Origin: Pyrodictium sp.
Lineage (GTDB): Archaea > Thermoproteota > Thermoprotei_A > Sulfolobales > Pyrodictiaceae
Assembly: GCA_015662475.1 (NCBI GenBank)
Contig: DQUB01000139.1
Coordinates: 1-16,390 of the forward strand
Length of the DNA stretch: 16,390 bases
Direction: 5' to 3'
The notes beneath the pieces are model-generated. The model saw only the letters and a program-made list of their open reading frames with translations. It ran no database searches and was not told where the DNA came from. Shown piece by piece: positions 1 through 6,907 of this stretch (position 1 is its first letter; the number at the start of each line of letters is the position of its first letter). The translations under genes and the position numbers were made by a program.

Positions 1-34
1 AAACCATACTACAACAACACTACACACGGTGTAA

Positions 35-112
35 GGGCCCGTAGCCTAGCCAGGATAGGGCGCCGGCCTTCTAAGCCGGTGGTCTGGGGTTCAAATCCCC
101 GCGGGCCCGCCA
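35..112 (+). tRNA. tRNA-Arg (anticodon UCU), CCA encoded
   Basis: A complete intron-less cloverleaf can be drawn. The acceptor stem GGGCCCG (35-41) pairs with CGGGCCC (102-108). The D stem starts at 44. The anticodon stem CCGGC (63-67) pairs with GCCGG (75-79) around the loop CTTCTAA, giving anticodon TCT (70-72), which decodes AGA/AGG. The T stem 85-89/97-101 encloses the loop TTCAAAT. The discriminator is G109 and CCA follows at 110-112, so the 3' end is genome-encoded. Arginine codons in the neighbouring genes are often AGA. Only 34 bases precede it, so its promoter cannot be judged. Confidence 0.97.
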
Positions 113-417
113 CCACCTCCACTTGTTTAGTCCTACCAACATATCACAACCATCATAGTACAGTTTCCTGCATGACAGCTTTCCCTCTGCTCTAAAAGAT
201 TCTAGGACTGACTATGTGTTCACCACTTCCTGTCTTGACCAAAGACTAAAGTTAGTGTTGTAATCTGGTTCCAATTGGTCTGCATTGTAATAGCATGTTT
301 TGTCGAAAAACCAATACTTATGCGGTGTTACCACACTTTCTAATCTATATCGGGTGTAAATCAGCTAGTAAGTTTGTGAGGGTTACTGGTTAGGATCTTG
401 CTGAGGTGTGGTAAAAC
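113..417 (+). other. Non-coding stretch between tRNA-Arg and polB
   Basis: No convincing gene is seen in these 305 bases on either strand. The right-hand half holds possible polB promoter elements: AT-rich TATA-like stretches around 314-321 (ATACTTATG-like) and 341-350 (TAATCTATAT). It also holds a Shine-Dalgarno element at 403-408 and a long inverted repeat described separately. A short palindrome CCAATTGG lies near 271-278. No box C/D or H/ACA RNA could be assembled here. Confidence 0.5.
328..414 (+). promoter_or_regulatory. Inverted repeat covering the polB Shine-Dalgarno site
   Basis: TTACCACAC (328-336) is a perfect 9-base reverse complement of GTGTGGTAA (406-414). Allowing two G-U pairs the helix extends to 12 pairs (328-339 with 403-414). 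The right arm contains the ribosome-binding sequence GAGGTG (403-408), which matches the archaeal 16S 3' end and sits 9 bases before the TTG start at 418. If the transcript starts upstream of 328, the site would be hidden in a stem. If it starts at about 370 from the TATA-like element at 341-350, the repeat is only a DNA element. Confidence 0.4.
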
Positions 418-3369
418 TTGGTAAAACGTAGAAAGCGTCCTATAACAAATCAACCAAGCTTGTTTGATTTCATTAAGGCTGCAAGTAAAGCTAGTGTTAG
501 AGGGAATGCTGCAAGAAAAGCTGATCGTGTAGTGGAAGAGGTCTCAGAGGCTAATCGATCAACGCGACACGTAATAGAAGAGATATTGGGGATAGCGAGC
601 AGCAGGAGAACCTCCGTTGAATCTTCTAGTTTGAATGTGAGTTTGAAACAAAATGTTGGTGTTGTGGGAAAGCATGTAGATAAGACATCTACAGTCAATT
701 TGTTAACTAGTATTACAACGTCTAAAGATGTTGTCGAAACCGGTAAAGGGCCTGTAGAAGAGAGTGGTGGAAAGACTGGTTATGGTTTTGAGGTTGTAAA
801 ACTTGTTGATAGTAGTAAGATTCCAAGGTACAGTAATTTAGAGCTTACGAAGACGCTTGTAGAGGCAAGCAATGGTGTTAGTGGTTATCTATTAGATGTC
901 TACTATGATGGGTCAAGAGGTGTTGCAGCAGTTAGACTTTATGATGATAAAAACAATGTTATGTATGTGTGGTTTGATGCTACAGGCCATAAACCATACT
1001 TTCTAACTGATCTTCCTCCCGACAAACTACAAGGTGTTAAAGACATAGTTTCTCATCCTGGCTTTGACCATCTCGAGACTGTAGAAAAATTTGATCTACT
1101 TAGGTGGACTAAGAGAAGAGTTACAAAAGTTGTTGTGAAAACTCCTGATGTTGTACGCGTGCTTAGAGACAAGGTGCCTCGTGCGTGGGAGGCAAACATA
1201 AAGTATCATCACAACTACATATACGACTTGCAACTTATACCTGGCATGAAGTATAGAGTTGTTGGTAAGAAGCTTGAACCGGTAGAGTTTGAGGTTAGTG
1301 AGGAGGAGAAGAAAAAGATAATTGAGGCATTTAAAGGTGAAGATGAGAGCACTATTAAGATGGCTATAGAGTGGCTACCTATTTTCGAGCAACCACCACC
1401 TAAAATGAAGATGTTGGCTGTCGACATTGAGGTTTTCACACCATTTAAAGGTCGTATACCAAGTGCTGCTGAAGCCTCATACCCTGTTATTAGTGTAGGA
1501 TTTGCGTCAAATGACGGGCTAAAGCTGGTATTTATCCTTGCTAGACAAGGTTTGGTGTGGGGCGAAAAGATACCAGAAGCATATGATCCAGAAGCCATTG
1601 TAGAGATATTTGATTCTGAAAGAGCACTCATTCTCGAAACCATACGACTTATATCGAATTATCCTCTTGTTCTAACGTTCAACGGTGATAATTTCGACTT
1701 TCCATATCTCTACAACCGTGCGTTAAAACTTGGTATTCCTAAGCAGCTCCTCCCATTCCGCTTTACAAGAACGCATGTTAGTTTGCGCTATGGTCTCCAC
1801 ATTGACCTTTACAAGTTCTTCTCGATAAGAGCAATACAGTCATATGCTTTTGGCAATGCATACAAGGAATTCACACTTGATGCGATTGCACAAGCATTGC
1901 TGGGTGAAAAGAAGATTGAGATTGAGACAACTATTAGTGATTTAACGGCAATAGAGCTTATTACTTATAACCTTCGCGACGCCGAGCTCACGTTAAAGCT
2001 AATGACGTTTAACGATGAGCTAGTATGGAAGTTGATAGTGTTGCTAATGCGTATCTCGAAATTACCTCTTGAAGATGTTACTAGAAGCCAAGTTTCAGCT
2101 TGGATTAAGAGTCTATTCTACTGGGAGCATCGTAGACGCGGCTATCTAATACCAACACGTGAAGAGATTGTGCAAATGAAGGGTAAGGTCAAAAGTACAG
2201 CTATAATAAAGGGTAAGAAGTATCAAGGTGCAATAGTTCTTGACCCGCCAAGTGGAGTATTCTTCAGGGTTGTAGTGTTAGACTTTGCAAGCCTGTACCC
2301 GAGTATTATCAAGAAGTGGAATCTCAGCTATGAGACCATAAATCCAGCATACTGTCCAGAGTCTAAGCTTGTAGAGATACCTAGTCTAGGCCATAAAGTG
2401 TGCATGGCTTATCCAGGTTTAACAGCGCAGATAGTTGGTCTACTAAGAGATTACCGTGTTAAGATATACAAGAAGAAGGCCAAGGATAAGAGTTTGAGTG
2501 ATGTGGAGAGGCAATGGTATGATGTTGTCCAGTCAGCTATGAAGGTGTACATAAACGCTAGCTATGGTGTTTTCGGCGCAGAAAACTTCCCACTATATGC
2601 ACCACCACTAGCTGAAAGTGTGACTGCAATAGGCAGATATGCGATTACAGAATCTCTCAAGAAAGCTGGTGAGCTAGGACTAAAAGTACTCTATGGCGAT
2701 ACAGACTCTCTCTTCATATGGAATCCCGATGAAAATGGTCTTGAAGAGCTTAGACGATATGTTGATGAGCAGTTTGGCTTAGAATTGGAAATCGATAAAG
2801 AGTACAAGTTCGTGACCTTCTCTGGACTTAAAAAGAACTATATAGGTGTCTATCCAGATGGAAGCGTTGATATCAAAGGTTTGTTGGTTAAGAAGCGTAA
2901 CACACCAGAATTTCTCAAGAAGGAGTTCAAAGAGATAATTGCTATTCTAAGTAGTGTTAATACTGCTGAAGAATTCGTTAAGGCTAGAGAAGCAATTCGT
3001 GAAAGACTTAGAAAGATATACTATAAGCTTAAAGACTTCGAGTACAATCTTGACGAACTTGCAATTAGAATGGCGATCACAAAAAGACTTGAAGAGTATA
3101 CAAAGCATATACCTCAACATGTGCGTGCAGCACTTCAACTCAAACGTGTTGGTATAGAAGTTTTGCCAGGAGATGTTATAACGTTTGTAAAAGTTAGAGG
3201 TAAAGATAGTGTAAAGCCGATCCAACTAGCGAGATTGCTTGAAGTTGATGTTGAAAAGTATATTGAACATGTAAAATCTAGCTTTGAGCAGGTACTTACG
3301 GCTATAAGCATTAGCTGGGATGAAATTGTAGGAGCTTCTAAACTTGAAGCGTTCTTTGGAAAGAAGTAA
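418..3369 (+). CDS. polB1: Replicative family B DNA polymerase (PolB1 type)
   Basis: DNA-dependent DNA polymerase with 3'-5' proofreading, the main crenarchaeal replicase. All exonuclease motifs are present: Exo I D336-I-E338, Exo II N422-x4-D427, Exo III Y517-x3-D521. The polymerase motifs are A (D622-x3-L-Y-P-S629), B (K709-x3-N713-x2-Y716-G717) and C (Y759-G-D761-T-D763). Residues 12-18 (QPSLFDF) resemble a PCNA-interacting peptide, as at the N-terminus of Sulfolobus PolB1. This favours the TTG start at 418, which also has GAGGTG 9 bases upstream. Between this peptide and the first recognisable polymerase fold near residue 155 lies a Ser/Thr/Val/Lys-rich, probably flexible stretch. At 983 residues it is about 100 longer than Sulfolobus PolB1 (about 880), mostly because of that tether. 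The gene stands alone, with a T-rich tract after its stop. Confidence 0.97.
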   Translation: MVKRRKRPITNQPSLFDFIKAASKASVRGNAARKADRVVEEVSEANRSTRHVIEEILGIASSRRTSVESSSLNVSLKQNVGVVGKHVDKTSTVNLLTSITTSKDVVETGKGPVEESGGKTGYGFEVVKLVDSSKIPRYSNLELTKTLVEASNGVSGYLLDVYYDGSRGVAAVRLYDDKNNVMYVWFDATGHKPYFLTDLPPDKLQGVKDIVSHPGFDHLETVEKFDLLRWTKRRVTKVVVKTPDVVRVLRDKVPRAWEANIKYHHNYIYDLQLIPGMKYRVVGKKLEPVEFEVSEEEKKKIIEAFKGEDESTIKMAIEWLPIFEQPPPKMKMLAVDIEVFTPFKGRIPSAAEASYPVISVGFASNDGLKLVFILARQGLVWGEKIPEAYDPEAIVEIFDSERALILETIRLISNYPLVLTFNGDNFDFPYLYNRALKLGIPKQLLPFRFTRTHVSLRYGLHIDLYKFFSIRAIQSYAFGNAYKEFTLDAIAQALLGEKKIEIETTISDLTAIELITYNLRDAELTLKLMTFNDELVWKLIVLLMRISKLPLEDVTRSQVSAWIKSLFYWEHRRRGYLIPTREEIVQMKGKVKSTAIIKGKKYQGAIVLDPPSGVFFRVVVLDFASLYPSIIKKWNLSYETINPAYCPESKLVEIPSLGHKVCMAYPGLTAQIVGLLRDYRVKIYKKKAKDKSLSDVERQWYDVVQSAMKVYINASYGVFGAENFPLYAPPLAESVTAIGRYAITESLKKAGELGLKVLYGDTDSLFIWNPDENGLEELRRYVDEQFGLELEIDKEYKFVTFSGLKKNYIGVYPDGSVDIKGLLVKKRNTPEFLKKEFKEIIAILSSVNTAEEFVKAREAIRERLRKIYYKLKDFEYNLDELAIRMAITKRLEEYTKHIPQHVRAALQLKRVGIEVLPGDVITFVKVRGKDSVKPIQLARLLEVDVEKYIEHVKSSFEQVLTAISISWDEIVGASKLEAFFGKK

Positions 3370-3373
3370 TCAT

Positions 3374-3901
3374 TCACTTCTTTTTCCTACTAGTTCTACG
3401 TTTTCTAGAGGTTTGAGCTTCCTCTTCTAACCCGGCTTCTAGCTTAGCAATGTCTTCTTCTGTAAGTGTTAATCCTGGGCTCTCCTGCTGGAATTCTTTT
3501 GGCGCTTTAGTTGTTTCTACTGCATACTCTTCAATCTGCTTCTTTTCTTCTTCGTCTATATAGTATGTTACCACGTATACTGCTTTGTCATGGTATTTGT
3601 CTTCAAGCCATTCATTGTCAAAACTTATAGTGTATACGGGTACTACTACTATGAGGTTATTCCCTTCTCTAAACTTTTCCAAGTTGAGTTCGTCTATGAT
3701 GTCGTATAGATCAGGTGATATTGGCAGTTTGTAGCGTAGCTCGTAGCGAGCTTTTATTATGGTAAAATCGCTTTTCTCTGGATCCCACTCTTCAAGCGTC
3801 TTTCTAGCAATTTCTTTCACTACGTCGGGTAGCCTACCTTCTACAATGCGTGAATCCTCTATTTTACCCTCTACAGATTTTACAACAACAATTTTTGGCA
3901 T
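3374..3901 (-). CDS. Conserved-looking protein of unknown function with basic tail
   Basis: Not recognised. It has 175 residues from an ATG. The N-terminal two thirds (about 1-125) look like a compact alpha/beta domain with beta strands such as the one starting MPKIVVVK and the hydrophobic stretch NLIVVVPVYTI. Then comes an acidic, helix-prone stretch (about 118-160, Glu-rich). It ends in a strongly basic tail (RKRRTSRKKK, the last ten residues) suited to nucleic-acid contact. There is no signal peptide or membrane segment. It is the last gene of a three-gene minus-strand operon, 3 bases after the methyltransferase gene, and converges on polB with a gap of 4 bases. A role near DNA or chromatin is only an inference from the tail and its neighbours. 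Confidence 0.8.
   Translation of the reverse strand: MPKIVVVKSVEGKIEDSRIVEGRLPDVVKEIARKTLEEWDPEKSDFTIIKARYELRYKLPISPDLYDIIDELNLEKFREGNNLIVVVPVYTISFDNEWLEDKYHDKAVYVVTYYIDEEEKKQIEEYAVETTKAPKEFQQESPGLTLTEEDIAKLEAGLEEEAQTSRKRRTSRKKK
3377..3387 (+). terminator. T-rich terminator after polB
   Basis: The tract CTTCTTTTTCC begins 8 bases after the polB stop codon. It overlaps the lysine codons at the 3' end of the convergent gene. Archaeal RNA polymerase terminates at short U-tracts, so this is a reasonable polB terminator. It rests on composition alone. Confidence 0.45.
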
Positions 3902-3904
3902 ATC

Positions 3905-4390
3905 CTACGCCCTATTACTGTAACCATGTACGTAGAGATAAATATTGTGTGATACTTGGCCGTCATATACTGTTGCAGAGACTAGTGGTATCCAGCGTGT
4001 AATCCTAAATTCATGGGATACAATGCGTGTTCCAGGCTTTAACTCTCTTTCAAATTTTGGGGCAAGTTCGTCGTTGACACTTGTTAGTAAGAATAACGTT
4101 ATTATTGTCGCATCAGAAAGATCTGTTTCGAACATATCTTGGTGTCTAACCTCAATACGGTTTTTAAGTCCTTCTCGTTCAACGGTAGTTTTAAGCATTT
4201 CTACGAGATCGTCTCTAAGCTCAACGCATACAGCTTTCCTAACGTTAAACTCTTTCACAGCAGTAAGTACTATTCGGCCATCACCACAACCTAAGTCGTA
4301 CACGACATCATTGGGTGAAGCACCTGCCAATTCAAGCATTTTTCTGACAACAGGTTGAGGTGTTGGGACAAAAGGAACTCTTAGCCCCAT
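3905..4390 (-). CDS. SAM-dependent protein-lysine methyltransferase, aKMT/DOT1-like
   Basis: Predicted to transfer methyl groups from S-adenosylmethionine to lysines of proteins, possibly chromatin proteins such as Cren7. The 161-residue length and the order of motifs match what I recall of Sulfolobus aKMT4. These are an N-terminal VPFVPTPxxVV segment, SAM motif I D32-L-G-C-G-D-G38, ribose-binding E57, a FLLTSVN segment (100-106) after beta strand 4, then ELKPGTRIVSHEF and a final beta strand (HNIYLYV). It is one Rossmann-like domain with no extra nucleic-acid-binding domain. It starts at ATG 4390, 2 bases after the stop of the small winged-helix gene, so the two are very probably cotranscribed. 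The family is well supported; the lysine-methylating activity rests on similarity recalled from memory. Confidence 0.88.
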   Translation of the reverse strand: MGLRVPFVPTPQPVVRKMLELAGASPNDVVYDLGCGDGRIVLTAVKEFNVRKAVCVELRDDLVEMLKTTVEREGLKNRIEVRHQDMFETDLSDATIITLFLLTSVNDELAPKFERELKPGTRIVSHEFRITRWIPLVSATVYDGQVSHNIYLYVHGYSNRA

Positions 4391-4392
4391 CT

Positions 4393-4617
4393 CTACATCT
4401 CCCGTTTTAAGGTTTCGGGTATAGCTAGGATTTTGTATGCTTTCTTGCTAACACGGCGTAAGTATCCCTTCCTCTCCAATTCTGCAAGAGCTTTACCAAC
4501 ACTCTTTGTAGATAATCCTAGCAGCCTAGCAACTTCCTTTACGGTTATAAACTCGGACTTTTTCTTAACCCGAGTTATTAGGATTATGAGATTCTCAGGT
4601 TTTATTACCACTCTCAT
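4393..4617 (-). CDS. Small winged-helix DNA-binding protein
   Basis: A 74-residue protein that is essentially one winged helix-turn-helix. There is a helix before about residue 20, then FITVKEVARLLGLSTKSVGK, where ARLLGLSTKSVGKAL is the HTH. A recognition helix (ALAELERKGYLRRV) and a beta wing to the C-terminus follow. Basic residues cluster in the recognition helix and wing. It starts at ATG 4617 and is first in the operon with the aKMT-like methyltransferase and the 175-residue protein. It could be a local transcriptional regulator or a small chromatin-associated protein. Two dyads lie just upstream and could be operators: CTCGCGC 4619-4625 with GCGCGAG 4653-4659, and TAGTTT-G-AAACTA 4666-4678. 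No target is proven. Confidence 0.82.
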   Translation of the reverse strand: MRVVIKPENLIILITRVKKKSEFITVKEVARLLGLSTKSVGKALAELERKGYLRRVSKKAYKILAIPETLKREM

Positions 4618-4689
4618 GCTCGCGCCCGGTAAGGTATTGGGGTAGAGGTGTAGCGCGAGAAGGAGTAGTTTGAAACTATTCGTGGTAGA

Positions 4690-4747
4690 TCAGTACCGGC
4701 CTCTCTCCACACCCTCTCTTTCGGTACCTAGCCTCCTCATCACTTTA
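4690..4747 (-). ncRNA. Box C/D guide sRNA (two 12-base guides)
   Basis: Read on the minus strand, all parts of an archaeal C/D sRNA occur in order. Box C is GTGATGA (4743-4737). Guide 1 is GGAGGCTAGGTA (4736-4725), then box D' CCGA (4724-4721). After an 8-base spacer come box C' GTGTGGA (4712-4706), guide 2 GAGAGGCCGGTA (4705-4694) and box D CTGA (4693-4690). Both guides are exactly 12 bases. A minus-strand TATA-like element CTAAATAAC (4775-4767) predicts a start at about 4745, just before box C. The family directs 2'-O-methylation with L7Ae, Nop5 and fibrillarin at the base paired to the fifth guide position before D or D'. The targets would contain UACCUAGCCUCC and UACCGGCCUCUC; I do not recognise them. 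C' deviates at two positions and no good terminal stem is seen. Confidence 0.8.
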
Positions 4748-4766
4748 TTGGGTCTGCTCACACCAA

Positions 4767-4784
4767 GTTATTTAGGCTATTTAG
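4767..4784. promoter_or_regulatory. Tandem TATTTAGG element, probable divergent promoter
   Basis: Two adjacent copies, TTATTTAGG (4768-4776) and CTATTTAGG (4777-4785), form a 9-base tandem repeat. Read on minus, the first gives CTAAATAAC, correctly placed for the C/D sRNA. Read on plus, the copies predict starts near 4797-4808, just before the GTG at 4820 proposed as the PINA start. The placement is inferred from the usual distance of about 26 bases between TATA centre and start. Confidence 0.5.
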
Positions 4785-4819
4785 GGTGCCTTCCCGTTTA
4801 CGGTACGGGGGCTAGAAAA

Positions 4820-6391
4820 GTGTACTATAACAATCGTGTTGGTGATGTTGTACCAGTGTATGTGCCGGATACAAGTGCTATAATAGAGGGCATAGTCAGC
4901 AAGTTGGTTGAAGAGGGCAAAATTAGGGGTAAAATAGTGATACATAGAGCTGTCCTAGCCGAGCTAGAGCATCAAGCAAATGTGGGGAAAGCTACTGGTT
5001 TTGCAGGTCTTGCTGAGGTGAAAAAGCTTAGAGATCTTGCCCGTCAAGGACTAATTGAAGTTGAGCTAGGTGGTGAATGGCCAAAAGCTTCTGAGATAAA
5101 GACAGCTCGACTAGGCTCTATAGATGCCCTTATAAGAGAATATGCATATGAAATTGGTGCAACTCTAATTACAGGAGATAGAGTGCAAGCTCTTGTTGCC
5201 GAAGCTATGGGGATGAATGTAATCTACATACCGCCAAAGAGAGAGGTAAAGTTGAGTATTGAAGACATGTTCGACGACAATACTATGAGTATACACTTGA
5301 AGGAAGGTGTTAGACCACTTGCAAAGAAGGGTAAACCTGGTGAATGGAAGTTAGTCCCAATACGAGATAAACCATTATCAAGGAAGGAGATTGAAGAAAT
5401 TGCGCGTGAGATTATAGAGGCAGCGAAACGTAGAGCTGATGGATTTATCGAGAGTGATAGAGCTGGATCTACCATAGTTCAACTAGGCCCATATAGAGTG
5501 GTTATAACAAGGCCTCCATTTAGTGATGGCTGGGAAATAACAGTTGTAAAACCTCTTAGAAAACTAAGACTTGAAGACTATAAGCTGCCTGCAAAAGTGC
5601 TTCGTCGTCTTGAGGAACGTGCAGAGGGCATCTTAATAGCCGGTGCACCTGGTATGGGGAAAACAACGTTTGCACAAGCATTGGCTGAGTACTATGCGCG
5701 AAAAGGTAAGATTGTAAAGACTATAGAGTCTCCAAGAGACATGATTTTGCCGAATGAGATAACACAGTATTCGAAAACATATGCTGAAAGTGGAGAGCTT
5801 CACGACATCTTGCTGCTTAGTAGGCCAGATTATACAGTATTTGACGAGTTGAGAACTGATGAAGACTTTAGACTTTACATTGATCTAAGACTTGCTGGCA
5901 TAGGTATGATAGGTGTAGTGCATGCTACATCACCTATAGACGCTATACAGCGTTTCATAAATAGAGTTGATTTGGGTATGCTTCCAAACATAATAGACAC
6001 GGTAATATTCATACACAATGGCAAAGTTGATAAAGTGTTTGAGTTGAGAATGACGGTCAAACTACCAACAGGTTTGCGTGAAGCAGATCTAGCTAGACCT
6101 GTTGTAGAAGTTAGAGACTTCATAACTGATGAGTTGGTGTATGAGATATACACGTTTGGCGATCAAACTATGATAGTTCCTGTGAAACAAGTAGCTTTTA
6201 GAGATTTTGAAGATAAGATTAGAAGATATGTTGAGAGATTGCTGCCTGGAGCTGAAGTAGAGCTACATGACCATACACTTGTGATAACAGTACCTCGCGT
6301 TCTAGCGCGGGCATTGATGAAGAAGATGAAAAAGTTGAGAAAACTTGAAGAAAAATTTGGCATAACATTAAAAGTGAATATAGCGGGATAG
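4820..6391 (+). CDS. pina: PINA: PIN-domain ATPase promoting Holliday junction branch migration
   Basis: The domain order is that of PINA, which in Sulfolobus islandicus drives junction migration and works with Hjc and Hjm. A PIN domain has acidic residues D17, E48, D102 and D120 (numbered from GTG 4820). A VirB11/type II secretion-like ATPase has Walker A G275-A-P-G-M-G-K281-T and Walker B-like residues ending D342-E343. A KH-like segment lies near residues 470-523. The reading frame is open back to a TTG at 4670, which has AGGAG before it. I reject that start: codons 4670-4819 use bases unlike the rest of the gene, encode a hydrophobic stretch foreign to the family, and lie over a C/D sRNA and its promoter. 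GTG 4820 or GTG 4856 fit better. The hjc gene follows 2 bases after the stop, so they form one operon. Confidence 0.9.
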   Translation: MYYNNRVGDVVPVYVPDTSAIIEGIVSKLVEEGKIRGKIVIHRAVLAELEHQANVGKATGFAGLAEVKKLRDLARQGLIEVELGGEWPKASEIKTARLGSIDALIREYAYEIGATLITGDRVQALVAEAMGMNVIYIPPKREVKLSIEDMFDDNTMSIHLKEGVRPLAKKGKPGEWKLVPIRDKPLSRKEIEEIAREIIEAAKRRADGFIESDRAGSTIVQLGPYRVVITRPPFSDGWEITVVKPLRKLRLEDYKLPAKVLRRLEERAEGILIAGAPGMGKTTFAQALAEYYARKGKIVKTIESPRDMILPNEITQYSKTYAESGELHDILLLSRPDYTVFDELRTDEDFRLYIDLRLAGIGMIGVVHATSPIDAIQRFINRVDLGMLPNIIDTVIFIHNGKVDKVFELRMTVKLPTGLREADLARPVVEVRDFITDELVYEIYTFGDQTMIVPVKQVAFRDFEDKIRRYVERLLPGAEVELHDHTLVITVPRVLARALMKKMKKLRKLEEKFGITLKVNIAG

Positions 6392-6393
6392 CC

Positions 6394-6849
6394 GTGACAA
6401 TAACACGTAAATTGCGCATACGAGGTTTTGAGGCAGAGCGCGATTTAGCGCGAAAGCTTTGGCAGAAAGGTTTTGCAGTTATTAGAGCACCTGCTAGTGG
6501 AGCTAGAGCAAAACACTATGTTTATCCAGATGTTGTTGCTATATGGCGTGGCAGAATACTTGTTTTTGAAGTTAAAAGGAGAGCTAAACTAGCACCGCTC
6601 TATATAGATGCAAAGCAAGTAGAAAAACTTAGAGAGTTTTGTAGAAGAGCTGGTGGTGAGGCATTTATAGCAATAAAAATTGTTGATGAAAAGAAGTGGT
6701 ATTTTGTCCCTCTAGCAGAGCTTGAACAGACAGAGACAGGTAAGTACAAAATTAGTGTTGAGAAAATACGTAATGCATTAACACTGGAAGAGCTTGTCAA
6801 GAAGTATACCATGCAAGCATTGGATAAGTATATTCAGTCGGGTAAGTAG
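6394..6849 (+). CDS. hjc: Holliday junction resolvase Hjc
   Basis: Structure-specific endonuclease of the archaeal Hjc family. It acts as a dimer and cuts four-way junctions symmetrically. The nuclease core is visible: G11-F-E-A-E15-R16 at the start, S35-G36 in the flexible strand, then P45-D46-V-V-A, E59 and K61 in VFEVKRR. E15, D46, E59 and K61 are the expected metal-binding and catalytic residues. It has 151 residues, near the usual 130-150, and a C-terminal helical tail (about 125-151). It starts at GTG 6394, 2 bases after the PINA stop, so branch migration and cleavage are made from one transcript. Its last codons are overlapped on the other strand by a C/D sRNA (6828-6849 shared). Confidence 0.95.
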   Translation: MTITRKLRIRGFEAERDLARKLWQKGFAVIRAPASGARAKHYVYPDVVAIWRGRILVFEVKRRAKLAPLYIDAKQVEKLREFCRRAGGEAFIAIKIVDEKKWYFVPLAELEQTETGKYKISVEKIRNALTLEELVKKYTMQALDKYIQSGK

Positions 6850-6890
6850 TCCTCACCTCTAATCGGTCCGGGAGTAACTCATCACCATAC
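6828..6890 (-). ncRNA. Box C/D guide sRNA, predicted 23S rRNA domain IV guide
   Basis: On minus the order is: 5' stem arm GTATG (6890-6886), box C GTGATGA (6885-6879), guide 1 GTTACTCCCGGA (6878-6867), box D' CCGA (6866-6863), spacer TTAGAG, box C' GTGAGGA (6856-6850), guide 2 CTACTTACCCGA (6849-6838), box D CTGA (6837-6834), one base, 3' stem arm TATAC (6832-6828). The arms pair (four Watson-Crick plus one G-U), giving the expected kink-turn. Guide 2 matches UCGGGUAAGU, and guide 1 matches CGGGAGUAAC. Both are segments I recall from 23S/28S rRNA domain IV, about 40 bases apart; in each, a G pairs to the fifth guide base. It lies between convergent genes, 18 bases after the minus-strand gene stop and antisense to the end of hjc. 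A TATA-like GATATATTGA (6931-6922) could start it, or it may be processed from the upstream mRNA. Confidence 0.88.
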
Positions 6891-6907
6891 TTGCTTCTGT
6901 AAGAGGG

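Noticed and set aside
450..698. Antisense and alternate-frame open frames throughout the window, for example under polB, PINA, DUF72 and PCNA
   Set aside because: They mirror real genes, have low-complexity or Ser/Leu/Cys-biased translations, and lack start signals or family features.
1204..1210. Minus-strand GTGATGA inside polB
   Set aside because: No D' or D box at the required spacing, and it is within conserved coding sequence.
4670..4819. Hydrophobic N-terminal extension of PINA starting at TTG 4670 with AGGAG upstream
   Set aside because: Codon use is unlike the gene body, the segment is foreign to the family, and it overlaps a well-formed C/D sRNA and promoter elements on the other strand.
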